DNA of 64,000 nt, taken from NCBI GenBank assembly GCA_943842505.1, contig CALTDI010000008.1, forward strand, positions 24,330-88,329, given 5' to 3'. The stretch is from an uncultured Pseudomonadales bacterium. GTDB taxonomy: Bacteria; Pseudomonadota; Gammaproteobacteria; Pseudomonadales; Pseudohongiellaceae. Below are positions 31,510-40,836 of the stretch, piece after piece. The notes beneath the pieces were generated by a model. That model saw only the letters and a program-made list of their open reading frames with translations, made no database searches and had not been told where the DNA came from. Position numbers and translations under genes: made by a program. The first letter of the stretch is position 1; each line of letters starts with the position of its first letter.

Positions 31510-32043
31510 ATGTCCAGAGTAGCGAATAGCCCGGTAGAGATACCTAAAGGCGTAGAAACAAACCTTAGCGATACCGAGATATCGGTAAAAGGCAGCAAGG
31601 GAAACCTGAACCTGGTCTTGCACAGCTCAGTAGCTGTTGCACAGGACGGAGAGACTCTTAACATCTCCGCTAAAGACGGTTCACGGCAGGCAAATGCCAT
31701 GGCTGGTACTTTTCGCTCGCTAATCAACAACATGTGCGTTGGTGTTAGCCAGGGCTTTGAAAAAAAACTAGAGCTTCAGGGCGTTGGTTATAGAGCCAAG
31801 GCCGAGGGTAAGAAAATAAATATCACTGTTGGATATTCTCACCCGATTAACTATGAGCTACCAGAAGGCGTAACAGCTGACACTCCTTCGCAAACAGAAA
31901 TCGTGATCACCGGTGCTGACAAGCAGCTCGTGGGTCAAGTCGCTGCGGAAATCAGAGATTTTCGTCCACCTGAGCCTTATAAGGGTAAGGGAATTCGCTA
32001 CGTTGATGAACGTGTATTTAGAAAAGAAGCGAAGAAGAAATAG
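31510..32043 (+). CDS. rplF: Ribosomal protein L6
   Basis: L6 (177 residues) lies near the sarcin-ricin loop. [16 protein letters not shown] starts the protein and [14 protein letters not shown] is the family signature at the C-terminus. The spacer from rpsH is 65 bases. Confidence 0.98.
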   Translation: MSRVANSPVEIPKGVETNLSDTEISVKGSKGNLNLVLHSSVAVAQDGETLNISAKDGSRQANAMAGTFRSLINNMCVGVSQGFEKKLELQGVGYRAKAEGKKINITVGYSHPINYELPEGVTADTPSQTEIVITGADKQLVGQVAAEIRDFRPPEPYKGKGIRYVDERVFRKEAKKK

Positions 32044-32054
32044 GGCACAAAGAT

Positions 32055-32406
32055 ATGAACGTTAAAAAAGTCGCTCGTATTAGACGAGCAAAGAGAGCCA
32101 GAGCAAAGATTAGCGAATTACGCATGAACAGATTGTGTGTATATCGCTCGCCTAGACATATCTATGCGCAAGTAATCGCGCCTACTGGTGACGTAATTTT
32201 GGCCTCGGCATCTACTGTTGAAAAAGATGCGCGTGGCGGAAAGACTGGCAATGTCGATGCAGCTGGCAAAGTCGGAAAATTAATCGCTGAACGAGCTAAA
32301 GCAGCTGGCATTGAGAAAAGTCGCTTTTGATCGTTCAGGTTATGCCTATCACGGCCGCATAAAGGCATTAGCCGAAGCAGCTCGTGAAGGCGGATTAGAA
32401 TTTTAA
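32055..32406 (+). CDS. rplR: Ribosomal protein L18, with an apparent +1 frameshift
   Basis: L18 binds 5S rRNA. The first frame reads [18 protein letters not shown] to AKAAGIEK, then SRF and a TGA. Removing one A from the AAAA run at 32316-32319 continues the L18 end as [20 protein letters not shown] to GGLEF and a TAA at 32404-32406. The span is 352 bases, one more than 116 codons plus stop. The restored length matches E. coli (117). It is the third such event in an important ribosomal gene here, so sequence error is favoured. Confidence 0.9.
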
Positions 32407-32418
32407 GGGTTTTGAACT

Positions 32419-32928
32419 ATGGCATATAGAGACCAGCCTGATAAGAACGAAGAGGGCATGCAGGAAAAACTGATCCAGGTTAACCGCGTAGCAAAAGTGG
32501 TTAAGGGTGGTCGGATCTTTGGTTTTACAGCGCTCACTGCAGTTGGTGACGGCAATGGCCGTATCGGCTTTGGTCGCGGTAAGGCAAGAGAAGTCCCTTT
32601 GGCGATTCAGAAGGCGATGGAAGCAGCACGCCGCAACATGATTACCGTTAATCTTGACGGCCACACTTTGCAATATCCAATTAAAGCAAAGCACGGTGCC
32701 TCCAAGGTTTATATGCAGCCAGCCTCTGAAGGTACAGGCGTAATTGCCGGTGGTGCAATGCGCGCCATCCTGGAATTAGCGGGTGTGCAGAATGTATTGG
32801 CTAAATGTTATGGCTCAACTAATCCAGTTAACGTAGTGCGAGCTACGTTTAACGGTCTACGAGACATGCGTTCGCCTGAGGATATTGCCAATAAGCGCGG
32901 CAAGTCAGTCGAAGAGATAGTGGGTTAA
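32419..32928 (+). CDS. rpsE: Ribosomal protein S5
   Basis: S5 (169 residues) lies at the mRNA entry side and affects fidelity. The double-stranded RNA-binding segment [19 protein letters not shown] and [17 protein letters not shown] are canonical. It starts 12 bases after the restored rplR stop, which supports the frame correction in rplR. Confidence 0.98.
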   Translation: MAYRDQPDKNEEGMQEKLIQVNRVAKVVKGGRIFGFTALTAVGDGNGRIGFGRGKAREVPLAIQKAMEAARRNMITVNLDGHTLQYPIKAKHGASKVYMQPASEGTGVIAGGAMRAILELAGVQNVLAKCYGSTNPVNVVRATFNGLRDMRSPEDIANKRGKSVEEIVG

Positions 32929-32962
32929 GAACTAACTGGGTTTAGTAATAGTAGGTTTGAAA

Positions 32963-33145
32963 ATGGCGAAGAAAAATACAGTCAAAGTGACTTTAGTACG
33001 TAGCCCAATCGGCACACTTCCGAAGCACAAGCTGTGCTTGAAGGGTCTTGGCCTGCGTCGCATGAACCAATCCGTAGAGGTGGAAGATACACCATCGGTT
33101 CGCGGGATGATTAACAAAGTTAGCTACATGGTCGCCGTAGACTAA
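32963..33145 (+). CDS. rpmD: Ribosomal protein L30
   Basis: L30 (60 residues) starts [17 protein letters not shown]. An in-frame TTG at 32957 is less likely because TAGG lies well placed for ATG 32963. [14 protein letters not shown] is the family core. Confidence 0.96.
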   Translation: MAKKNTVKVTLVRSPIGTLPKHKLCLKGLGLRRMNQSVEVEDTPSVRGMINKVSYMVAVD

Positions 33146-33155
33146 GGATATTGTG

Positions 33156-33710
33156 ATGGAACTAAATACATTAAGCCCAGCTCCTGGCAGCCATAAAGCG
33201 AAGAAACGCGTAGGTCGTGGTGTCGGCAGTGGCTCTGGTAAGACTAGTGGCAGCGGTCACAAAGGTCAGAAGTCTCGCACCGGCGGTACAGTACGACCAG
33301 GTTTTGAAGGCGGTCAAATGCCTTTGCAAATGCGACTGCCTAAGTATGGCTTCAGCTCTCGCATAGCCCGTGTTTCGGCTGAGATTCGCACATCAGAATT
33401 AAACAAGCTTGATGCAGATGTTATCACTTTAGAGGTTTTGCGTAAGGCGAACCTAATTACAGCCGGCATTAAGCGCGCGAAAGTGATGCTCTCCGGTGAG
33501 GTAACCAAGGCAGTTACTCTTGAAGGCATTGGCGCAACTAAGGGTGCACGCACAGCTATCGAAGCTGCCGGTGGCAAGGTCATCGATGTCGAGGCCCCTG
33601 TTAAAGTTAAGAAGTTAGCGAAAAAAGCTGATAAGCCTGCCAAGGCAGAAAAGAAGAAGCCTGCTAAAGCTGCAGCGGCTGCGGATGACGTGCCGGCAGC
33701 AGAAGAATAG
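33156..33710 (+). CDS. rplO: Ribosomal protein L15 with low-complexity C-terminal tail
   Basis: L15 is a 50S assembly protein. The body, [20 protein letters not shown] to about residue 150, is normal. The 184-residue length exceeds the usual 144 by about 40 residues of Lys/Ala-rich then acidic sequence ([12 protein letters not shown]). ATG 33156 is chosen over the adjacent GTG 33153 because AAGGA is then 7 bases away. The tail reaches almost to the secY leader. Confidence 0.96.
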   Translation: MELNTLSPAPGSHKAKKRVGRGVGSGSGKTSGSGHKGQKSRTGGTVRPGFEGGQMPLQMRLPKYGFSSRIARVSAEIRTSELNKLDADVITLEVLRKANLITAGIKRAKVMLSGEVTKAVTLEGIGATKGARTAIEAAGGKVIDVEAPVKVKKLAKKADKPAKAEKKKPAKAAAAADDVPAAEE

Positions 33711-33740
33711 AGCCGATAAGCGGACTAACAAAGAAAAGTA

Positions 33741-35066
33741 ATGGCAAATAAACCAAACATAAATCCAGAAAACATAGGCGCGGGACTCGGCGAGCTCAAG
33801 TCACGCCTGCTGTTTCTATTGTTTGCCATATTCGTCTATCGAGTTGGTACACATATACCTGTGCCTGGAATAGATCCATTACAGTTGGCTTCCTTCTTTT
33901 CAGCACAGGAAGGCACCTTCACTGACATGATCAATATGTTCGGTGGCGGGGCGTTAGAGCGAATGAGCATCCTGGCTCTGGGTATCATGCCTTATATTTC
34001 TGCCTCGATTATAATGCAGCTGCTTTCTGCCGTGAGCCCACAGCTGGATCAGTTGAAGAAAGAGGGCGAGTCGGGTCGCCGCAAGATTTCACAATACACG
34101 CGTTATGGTGCTTTGGTTCTGGCAACAGTGCAGGGCACTGGTATGACAGTCGGGTTGCTAGCTCCTATGGCTTACGCCCCCGGTCTGGCATTCAATATTA
34201 CAGCGATCGTATCCCTGGTTACAGGCGCGATGTTCCTAATGTGGCTAGGTGAACAGATTACAGAGAAAGGAATCGGTAACGGTATATCCATGCTGATTTT
34301 CGCCGGAATTGTTGCGGGTTTTCCTGCCGCGATCGGCACCTCGCTGACGCAGGCCTATGAAGGCCAGATCAATGGCGTTCTTCTGCTAGTCGTTGGCTTG
34401 ATAGCGATCGGCGTTATCGCCTGCATCGTCTACATCGAGCGAGCACAGCGACGTATAACGGTTAACTATGCGAAGCGCCAGCAAGGCAGGAAGATGTATC
34501 AGGCTCAAGCCAGTCATCTTCCCCTTAAGATTAATATGGCGGGCGTTATACCGGCAATTTTTGCCAGCAGTATCTTATTATTCCCTGCCAGTATCGCTAA
34601 CTGGTTTGGGCAGGCTGAGGGTTCGGAATGGTTACAGGAGTTAGCCTTCCTGATCGGTCCTGGGCAGCCTCTGTACATCATTATATTTAGCGCGATGATT
34701 ATATTCTTCTGCTTTTTCTATACGGCATTGGTTTTTAATCCTCGTGATGTTGCCGAGAATTTGAAGCGCTCGAGTGCTTTTATTCCAGGTATTCGGCCAG
34801 GCGAGCAAACCGCGAAGTATATCGACGGTGTAATCACCAGGCTCACTATGTTCGGTGCTGTATACATCACTCTTGTGTGTTTGTTACCGAATTTTATGCA
34901 AATGTTTGCCAATGTGCCGTTTAACTTAGGTGGCACGGCGCTGTTGATTTCGGTCGTTGTAACCATGGACTTCTGGTCCCAAGTACAGTCGCACCTAATG
35001 TCTCATCAATATGATTCACTGATGAAGAAGTCGAAGCTTGGCAATTACGGACGTAGCGGTATTTAG
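33741..35066 (+). CDS. secY: Preprotein translocase subunit SecY
   Basis: SecY (441 residues) is the channel of the Sec translocon with ten membrane spans. PGIDP and [20 protein letters not shown] in the plug region and the cytoplasmic loops with PxGQ-type signatures fit the family. Its partner SecE is encoded at 6848. A hairpin element starts nine bases after its stop, and rpmJ follows. Confidence 0.98.
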   Translation: MANKPNINPENIGAGLGELKSRLLFLLFAIFVYRVGTHIPVPGIDPLQLASFFSAQEGTFTDMINMFGGGALERMSILALGIMPYISASIIMQLLSAVSPQLDQLKKEGESGRRKISQYTRYGALVLATVQGTGMTVGLLAPMAYAPGLAFNITAIVSLVTGAMFLMWLGEQITEKGIGNGISMLIFAGIVAGFPAAIGTSLTQAYEGQINGVLLLVVGLIAIGVIACIVYIERAQRRITVNYAKRQQGRKMYQAQASHLPLKINMAGVIPAIFASSILLFPASIANWFGQAEGSEWLQELAFLIGPGQPLYIIIFSAMIIFFCFFYTALVFNPRDVAENLKRSSAFIPGIRPGEQTAKYIDGVITRLTMFGAVYITLVCLLPNFMQMFANVPFNLGGTALLISVVVTMDFWSQVQSHLMSHQYDSLMKKSKLGNYGRSGI

Positions 35067-35074
35067 GAATACGT

Positions 35075-35146
35075 GGGGTCAGAGTAAAAATTCATTGATG
35101 GAATGCCAGCATCACTGAATGGTGAGTGAATTTTTACTCTGACCCC
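35075..35146. repeat. Palindromic hairpin element B (GGGGTCAGAGTAAAA family)
   Basis: This 72-base element has perfect 20-base inverted arms (35075-35094 and 35127-35146). The outer 15 bases equal those of elements A and C, while the inner stem attca/tgaat is private. It lies between secY and rpmJ. No T run follows it, so it should not stop transcription. Confidence 0.8.
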
Positions 35147-35166
35147 GAGAACAACGGAGAACGAAA

Positions 35167-35283
35167 ATGAAAGTTAGAGCATCTGTTAAGAAAATTTGCC
35201 GAAACTGCAAAGTAATTAAGCGTAATGGCTCTGTGCGAGTAATTTGCAAGGCCGAACCAAGACACAAACAACGTCAGGGATAG
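35167..35283 (+). CDS. rpmJ: Ribosomal protein L36
   Basis: L36 is a 38-residue zinc-ribbon protein of the 50S subunit. The sequence starts [17 protein letters not shown], and the four zinc ligands Cys11, Cys14, Cys27 and His32 are present. AACGGAG precedes the ATG. It sits between secY and rpsM as in most relatives, despite the element inserted upstream. Confidence 0.96.
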   Translation: MKVRASVKKICRNCKVIKRNGSVRVICKAEPRHKQRQG

Positions 35284-35336
35284 TCCTGATTTAGACTGAA
35301 TTCGTAGTTAAGAATAGTAGAGAACGGAGCACCTTT

Positions 35337-35693
35337 ATGGCACGTATTGCCGGAGTCAACATACCCGATAACAAGCATATCGTTATTTCTTTGCGTTATG
35401 TTTTTGGAGTCGGTCCAACTACCGCAAGTGCGATTTGTGATAAGACTGGGATCACGCCTTCTACGAAGACTAGTGATCTTAGCCCTGAGCAACTAGACAC
35501 TATTCGCGCGGAAGTAGCGAACCTCACAACTGAGGGTGACCTGCGACGCGAAGTTTCGATGAATATTAAGCGTCTGATGGATCTAGGTTGTAACCGTGGT
35601 ATTCGTCATCGTCGTTCCCTACCTGTTCGTGGGCAGCGTACCAAAACAAATGCAAGAACCAGAAAAGGTCCACGTAAGCCTATTCGCAAGTAA
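35337..35693 (+). CDS. rpsM: Ribosomal protein S13
   Basis: S13 (118 residues) forms bridges at the 30S head. [19 protein letters not shown] and the C-terminal [17 protein letters not shown] are canonical. It opens the alpha operon and is followed nine bases later by hairpin element C. Confidence 0.98.
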   Translation: MARIAGVNIPDNKHIVISLRYVFGVGPTTASAICDKTGITPSTKTSDLSPEQLDTIRAEVANLTTEGDLRREVSMNIKRLMDLGCNRGIRHRRSLPVRGQRTKTNARTRKGPRKPIRK

Positions 35694-35702
35694 TTGCTAA
35701 AT

Positions 35703-35774
35703 GGGGTCAGAGTAAAAACTCATTTAAAGTTCAGTGGATATTATAAGTCAGGCGATGAGTTTTACTCTGACCCC
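35703..35774. repeat. Palindromic hairpin element C (GGGGTCAGAGTAAAA family)
   Basis: This 72-base element has a 21-base left arm (35703-35723) and a 20-base right arm (35755-35774) that pair apart from one bulged A. The outer ends equal those of A and B, and the inner stem actcat/atgagt is private. It lies between rpsM and rpsK, only 628 bases from element B in the same orientation-neutral form. Confidence 0.8.
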
Positions 35775-35810
35775 GAATCGAGCGAAATTTAGAGTTAGAT
35801 GGAATAATTT

Positions 35811-36206
35811 ATGGCTAAGCCAGCAGAGAAGTCGACTAAGAAGAAAACCCGCAACGCCGTTATCGATGGTCTTGCTTTTATTCATGCATCTTTTAACAAC
35901 ACGATCATCACTATTACCGATCGTCAGGGAAATGCATTGAGCTGGGCGACGGCCGGCGGTTCCGGTTTTCGTGGCTCTAGAAAGAGCACGCCCTTCGCGG
36001 CACAGGTTGCAGCGGAGAAAGCAGGAAAAGCGGCAATCGAACTTTATGGATTACAGACTTTGGACGTAAAGGTTAATGGACCTGGTCCTGGTCGTGAATC
36101 GGCTGTTAGAGCGCTGAATAATTGCGGTCTTCGAGTCGGAAATATTACAGACGTCACGCCAATTCCACACAATGGTTGTCGACCGCCTAAGAAGCGACGC
36201 GTTTAA
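35811..36206 (+). CDS. rpsK: Ribosomal protein S11
   Basis: S11 (131 residues) lies on the 30S platform. The body from [20 protein letters not shown] to the end [11 protein letters not shown] is universal. The start is set by [15 protein letters not shown]. Confidence 0.98.
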   Translation: MAKPAEKSTKKKTRNAVIDGLAFIHASFNNTIITITDRQGNALSWATAGGSGFRGSRKSTPFAAQVAAEKAGKAAIELYGLQTLDVKVNGPGPGRESAVRALNNCGLRVGNITDVTPIPHNGCRPPKKRRV

Positions 36207-36260
36207 ACGATAAGTAAGCAGAAGCTCTTCTGATACGTGCAAGAGCACAGGAGATAGACT

Positions 36261-36881
36261 ATGGCCCGTTATTTAGGCCCAAAATGTAAGTTGTCCCGCC
36301 GCGAAGGAACTGATTTGTTTCTTAAGAGCGGTGTTCGCCCTCTCGATAGCAAGTGCAAGGCTGATACGATTCCAGGCCAGCACGGTGCTCGTCGTGGTCG
36401 CTTATCGGATTACGGTGTTCAGCTGCGCGAGAAACAGAAAGTTCGCAGAACTTATGGTGTCTTGGAGAAGCAGTTCCGTGGATACTATAAAGAAGCGGCA
36501 CGATTAAAGGGAGCTACGGGTGAGAACCTTTTGCAGCTCTTGGAATGCCGACTGGATAACGTCGTATATCGTATGGGTTTCGGTTCGACTCGTGCCGAAG
36601 CACGTCAGCTCGTTGCGCATAAATCTATTACAGTGAACGGTGAAGTGGTTAATATTGCTTCTTATCGTGTAGCCGAAGGCGACTCTGTAGCGATTCGTCA
36701 GAAAGCCAAAGAACAACTACGTATTAAATCAGCATTGGAATTAGCTTCGCAGCGTAACCCAATCGATTGGATTTCAGTAGATCAGAGCAAACTTGAAGGT
36801 CAGTTCACGCGTAAGCCTGAACGCGAAGATCTGCCTGCTGAGATCAATGAGAACCTTATCGTCGAGCTATATTCCAAGTAG
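36261..36881 (+). CDS. rpsD: Ribosomal protein S4
   Basis: S4 (206 residues) nucleates 30S assembly and in E. coli represses the alpha operon. [20 protein letters not shown] starts the protein, and the S4 RNA-binding domain ([20 protein letters not shown]) lies near residue 97. AGGAG precedes the ATG. Confidence 0.98.
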   Translation: MARYLGPKCKLSRREGTDLFLKSGVRPLDSKCKADTIPGQHGARRGRLSDYGVQLREKQKVRRTYGVLEKQFRGYYKEAARLKGATGENLLQLLECRLDNVVYRMGFGSTRAEARQLVAHKSITVNGEVVNIASYRVAEGDSVAIRQKAKEQLRIKSALELASQRNPIDWISVDQSKLEGQFTRKPEREDLPAEINENLIVELYSK

Positions 36882-36907
36882 TGACAATCACACAAAGGGT
36901 GTATTTC

Positions 36908-37906
36908 ATGCAAATTTCATTATCAGATTTTCTAACACCGCAAGTGATACAGGTCGACGAATTCGATTCCTGTCACTCGAAGGTTGTGCTTGAGCCTCTA
37001 GAGCGTGGCTTTGGTCATACTCTAGGTAATGCGCTAAGAAGAATCTTGCTTTCTTCTATGCCTGGCTGTGCGGTTGAAGAAGTCGAGATCGATGGTGTCG
37101 TACATGAGTACAGCACTATCGAAGGCGTACGCGAAGATGTGATTGAGATTCTTCTCAATCTGAAAGGTGTAGCCATAGTATTAAATAACAACGATGAGGC
37201 AGTTCTCACCCTGAACAAGAAAGGGTCAGGTACTGTTACAGCGGGTGACATTGCCGTAGATCACGATGTTGAGATCATTAACCCTGATCATGTTATCGCT
37301 AACCTGAATGGGAATGGTGAGTTGAATATGCGCCTGACTGTTCGCAAGGGCAGAGGTTATTCTCCAGCAGATAGCCGTACATCTGACGACGACGAGACTC
37401 GCAGTGTAGGCAAGCTAGTACTAGATGCCTCGTACACACCTGTTATTCGCGTATCGTACTCAGTAGAGAACGCACGTGTAGAACAGCGAACAGACCTCGA
37501 TAAGCTGGTTATAGATTTAGAAACTAACGGTACTATCGATCCGGAAGAAGCGATTCGTCGCGCTGCTACAATTCTTCAGCATCAACTGGCTGTATTTGTT
37601 GATCTACAGAGTGAGATTGTCGCCGAGCCAGAAGAGCACGAAGATGAGATCGATCCGATCTTGCTTCGCCCGGTCGACGATCTTGAGCTTACAGTTCGTT
37701 CTGCGAACTGCTTAAAAGCGGAAGACATCTATTACATTGGCGATCTTATTCAGCGCACAGAAGTTGAGTTGTTGAAGACACCAAACCTAGGTAAGAAGTC
37801 TCTAACAGAGATTAAAGACGTATTGGCTACGCGTGGACTATCACTTGGTCTGCGTCTTGAAAACTGGCCTCCGTCTAGTCTTAAATCTGACGATCGGGCG
37901 GCTTAG
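36908..37906 (+). CDS. rpoA: RNA polymerase alpha subunit
   Basis: Alpha dimers start RNA polymerase assembly, and the C-terminal domain contacts UP elements and activators. The 332-residue protein has [17 protein letters not shown] near residue 46 and the alpha-CTD with [16 protein letters not shown] near residue 292. The frame is open from a GTG at 36881 that overlaps the rpsD stop, but ATG 36908 with AAAGGG upstream gives the standard length. Confidence 0.97.
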   Translation: MQISLSDFLTPQVIQVDEFDSCHSKVVLEPLERGFGHTLGNALRRILLSSMPGCAVEEVEIDGVVHEYSTIEGVREDVIEILLNLKGVAIVLNNNDEAVLTLNKKGSGTVTAGDIAVDHDVEIINPDHVIANLNGNGELNMRLTVRKGRGYSPADSRTSDDDETRSVGKLVLDASYTPVIRVSYSVENARVEQRTDLDKLVIDLETNGTIDPEEAIRRAATILQHQLAVFVDLQSEIVAEPEEHEDEIDPILLRPVDDLELTVRSANCLKAEDIYYIGDLIQRTEVELLKTPNLGKKSLTEIKDVLATRGLSLGLRLENWPPSSLKSDDRAA

Positions 37907-37941
37907 AATTAATCTAGCCCTTAAGAATAAGGTAACGAGTT

Positions 37942-38349
37942 ATGCGTCATCGACAAAGCGGTCGCCAGCTAAATAGAAATAGTTCGCACCGACAAGCCAT
38001 GTTCAGAAATATGACCATTTCATTAGTTGAACATGAAATCATTAAGACCACCTTGATCAAGGCGAAAGAGCTGAGATCTGTTGCGGAGCCTTTAATTACT
38101 CTGGCAAAGAATGACAGTGTGGCTAATCGCCGCTTGGCATTTAGTCGTACCCGTAGCAAGGCTACGGTGGGTAAATTGTTTACCGAGCTCGGTCCACGTT
38201 ACACGGACCGACCTGGCGGCTACATCCGCATTCTCAAGTGCGGCGAGCGTGCAGGCGATAAAGCAACTATGGCTTATGTTGAGCTAGTAGGTCGCCCAAA
38301 TGCGGAAGCTGGCGACACTGAATCAGCGGCGGGAACTGCAGAGGATTAG
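37942..38349 (+). CDS. rplQ: Ribosomal protein L17
   Basis: L17 (135 residues) lies near the tunnel exit. [20 protein letters not shown] is the universal start. A short acidic tail ([12 protein letters not shown]) extends it slightly beyond E. coli (127). It is the last gene of the alpha operon, followed by a terminator. Confidence 0.97.
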   Translation: MRHRQSGRQLNRNSSHRQAMFRNMTISLVEHEIIKTTLIKAKELRSVAEPLITLAKNDSVANRRLAFSRTRSKATVGKLFTELGPRYTDRPGGYIRILKCGERAGDKATMAYVELVGRPNAEAGDTESAAGTAED

Positions 38350-38374
38350 CCTGTTAGGTTTTCATCGTATTAAG

Positions 38375-38401
38375 AAAAGCCGAGTTTTGCTCGGCTTTTT
38401 T
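38375..38401 (+). terminator. Rho-independent terminator of the alpha operon
   Basis: gccgag (38379-38384) pairs with ctcggc (38390-38395), extended by A-T pairs, and is followed by six T. It lies 26 bases after rplQ and ends the ribosomal superoperon. Confidence 0.9.
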
Positions 38402-38444
38402 ATTGGTTCCAATCTTTAAAAGACTTTATAGAGGTCAGCAATCA

Positions 38445-39620
38445 ATGAAATCTTTCCACCCTCCAGTACGTACTCTAATGGGGCCTGGTCCCTCCGATGT
38501 AAACCCACGCATCCTAGAGGCGCTTTCACGCCCTACTATCGGTCATCTCGATCCAGCCTTCATCCAGATGATGGATGAGACGAAGCTGTTATTGCAACAG
38601 GCATTCAAGACTGACAACGAACTTACGATGCCGGTATCTGCACCGGGTTCGGCGGGAATGGAAACTGTGTTCACGAACCTGCTCGAGCGTGGAGACAAGG
38701 TGATAATCTGTCAGAACGGGGTGTTCGGCGGACGCATGAAAGAAAACGTCGAGCGCTGTGGCGCCGAGGCGATTATGGTGGAAGATGCCTGGGGCAGCAC
38801 TATCGATATCGATAAGGCGGAGCAGGCCTTAACTGATACCCCCGATGCTAAGGCCATTGCCTTCGTTCATGCTGAGACTTCTACGGGAGTGCGCTCCGAT
38901 GTTCAGGCCCTATGTGGCTTAGCGGCGAAGTATGATTGCCTCTCTATCGTCGATGCGGTGACGTCATTAGGCGGGATCGAGCTAGAGGTAGATGAGTGGG
39001 GGATCGATGCTATCTATTCTGGCACGCAGAAATGTCTGTCGTGTGTGCCCGGTTTGTCTCCCGTATCCTTTTCCGAGCGTGCGGCGCGGGTAATCCGAGA
39101 GCGCAAGTCCAAGGTTCAGAGTTGGTTCCTCGATCTGAATTTGGTCATGGGCTACTGGGGCAGCGACGCGAAGCGCTCTTACCATCATACGGCGCCAGTA
39201 AATTCTCTCTATGCATTGCACGAGTCCTTGCTCATCCTTCAGGAGGAGGGTTTGCAGAATGCGTGGAACCGTCATGCATTGAACCATGAGGCTCTCCTTG
39301 CAGGCTTGGAGACTCTGGGCTTGAAGTTTATCGTCGACAAGGAATTCCGACTACCACAATTGAACGCCGTCTCCTTTCCTGACTCTATCGACGATGCAAC
39401 CGTGCGATCGGCTCTGTTGAATGATTACAACTTGGAAATTGGCGCCGGTCTGGGAGCCTTGGCAGGTTCCGTATGGCGTATCGGTCTGATGGGTTTTGCC
39501 AGCAATAAGAGCAATGTGCTTCTGTGTGTTTCGGTGCTTGGTAATGTATTAGCTGCCCAGGGCATGCCGGTGGATGTGAGTAAGGCGGTGGCTGCGGTCG
39601 GAGCTGTCTACGCAGCCTAG
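38445..39620 (+). CDS. Class V aminotransferase (alanine/serine--glyoxylate type)
   Basis: This 391-residue PLP enzyme resembles alanine--glyoxylate and serine--glyoxylate aminotransferases. The N-terminal LMGPGPSDVNPRIL, the cofactor segment SIVDAVTSLGG and the PLP lysine in SGTQKCLSCVPGLSP (about residue 202) are clear. The C-terminal IGLMGFASNKSNV is also typical. ATG 38445 has GAGG 10 bases upstream, while an earlier in-frame GTG-type start at 38403 would overlap the terminator. It may feed glycine or serine metabolism. Substrate preference is not readable from sequence. Confidence 0.88.
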   Translation: MKSFHPPVRTLMGPGPSDVNPRILEALSRPTIGHLDPAFIQMMDETKLLLQQAFKTDNELTMPVSAPGSAGMETVFTNLLERGDKVIICQNGVFGGRMKENVERCGAEAIMVEDAWGSTIDIDKAEQALTDTPDAKAIAFVHAETSTGVRSDVQALCGLAAKYDCLSIVDAVTSLGGIELEVDEWGIDAIYSGTQKCLSCVPGLSPVSFSERAARVIRERKSKVQSWFLDLNLVMGYWGSDAKRSYHHTAPVNSLYALHESLLILQEEGLQNAWNRHALNHEALLAGLETLGLKFIVDKEFRLPQLNAVSFPDSIDDATVRSALLNDYNLEIGAGLGALAGSVWRIGLMGFASNKSNVLLCVSVLGNVLAAQGMPVDVSKAVAAVGAVYAA

Positions 39621-39683
39621 CCCAACTTGATTGTTGGTCAATTAACTACAGCTCAGACTTTCCTCTGAGTAGGTGTTCCCTTC

Positions 39684-40598
39684 ATGCAGGCTAGCAAACC
39701 CGCGCTAGAAGACTATCTGGTGCTTATATTGCTCTCCGCGATTTGGGGAGCATCTTTTCTCTTCTTACGGGTGAGTTCTCCGGTTTTCGGGCCATTCTTC
39801 CTTATAGAAATGCGTGTGGCATCTGGTCTTTTGGTCTTGTTGCCGCTTTGTATAGCGATGAAGAAGCATCATGAGATAATAGCAAACTGGCGCTCACTCT
39901 TCGTGCTTAGCCTTTGCAATATGACGCTGCCATTCTGTCTTTTAGCCTATGCAACTTTGAGTATCGGGGCAGGGTTCGCTTCGATACTCAATGCAACTGT
40001 TCCATTCTTTACAGCTATTCTAGCGTTTACTTTCTGGCAGCAAAAATTATCCCTAACCGCCGTCTTGGGCATGCTGCTTGGGTTTGTTGGCGTGGTTCTC
40101 TTGATGCTGAGCTACTCGGGGCCTATCGCGGCTAACGTACCCCTGAAGGCGATTGCGGCGGGTTTGCTGGGGGCAGTGCTCTACGGCCTTGCTATCAATC
40201 TAACGGCCGCACACCTGTACAAGGTAAGTGGTGTGGCGATTACCACCGGCAGTTTACTATTCTCTTCCATCATTCTACTGCCGTTTGCCTATTGGCAGAT
40301 GCCTGATGTTCTACCAACGGGTTCAATCTGGTTTAGTGTGTTCTCTCTTGGGATTGTATGTACCGGCTTCGCCTTCGTACTCTTCTACCGTCTCATCTCG
40401 CGCATAGGCTCGAATCTGGCTGTTACCAATACCTTCCTCATACCTCTGTTTAGCCTGTTTTGGGGTAATCTCTTTCTTGCCGAAGAAGTCACAACATACA
40501 TGTTATTCGCCTGTATGCTGGTACTCGCCGGAGTGGGCATGACTACTGGAACCTTGGCCAGATTGCTCATTTTCTGCCGAGCTAAATTAGTCAGATAA
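39684..40598 (+). CDS. EamA-family (DMT) membrane transporter
   Basis: The 304-residue protein has about ten hydrophobic helices in two EamA repeats. Signatures include LSAIWGASFLFLRVSSPVFGP at the start and the repeat-2 end NTFLIPLFSLFWGNLFLAEE. Family members export amino acids or other metabolites at the inner membrane. It follows the aminotransferase by 63 bases on the same strand and may be co-transcribed. The substrate is unknown. Confidence 0.88.
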   Translation: MQASKPALEDYLVLILLSAIWGASFLFLRVSSPVFGPFFLIEMRVASGLLVLLPLCIAMKKHHEIIANWRSLFVLSLCNMTLPFCLLAYATLSIGAGFASILNATVPFFTAILAFTFWQQKLSLTAVLGMLLGFVGVVLLMLSYSGPIAANVPLKAIAAGLLGAVLYGLAINLTAAHLYKVSGVAITTGSLLFSSIILLPFAYWQMPDVLPTGSIWFSVFSLGIVCTGFAFVLFYRLISRIGSNLAVTNTFLIPLFSLFWGNLFLAEEVTTYMLFACMLVLAGVGMTTGTLARLLIFCRAKLVR

Positions 40599-40836
40599 AT
40601 CCTGATGCAGGGTGTAGGCTCAGTGAGAACATCGTCTACGCCAAAAACAGCTGAAAGGCGTTCTATACTGGCTCAAATAGTCAATAAAAACAGACAGATG
40701 CACAAATTGTGCAGTTTTCCAATTCCTGCTAAAGTACGGCATTGATCGAGCAAAACATGTTCGTCATCCCAATTAGCACGCACCACAGCATCTTCTGTCG
40801 CAGTCGTTATTGGCCGGCAGGAGTTGAGGAGCAATA

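Noticed and set aside
8216..32319. Programmed translational frameshifting as the cause of the rplK, rplA and rplR interruptions
   Set aside because: No known +1 shift motif, stop-codon context or stimulatory structure is shared, L11, L1 and L18 are normally encoded in one frame, and all three sites are homopolymer gains typical of sequencing error.
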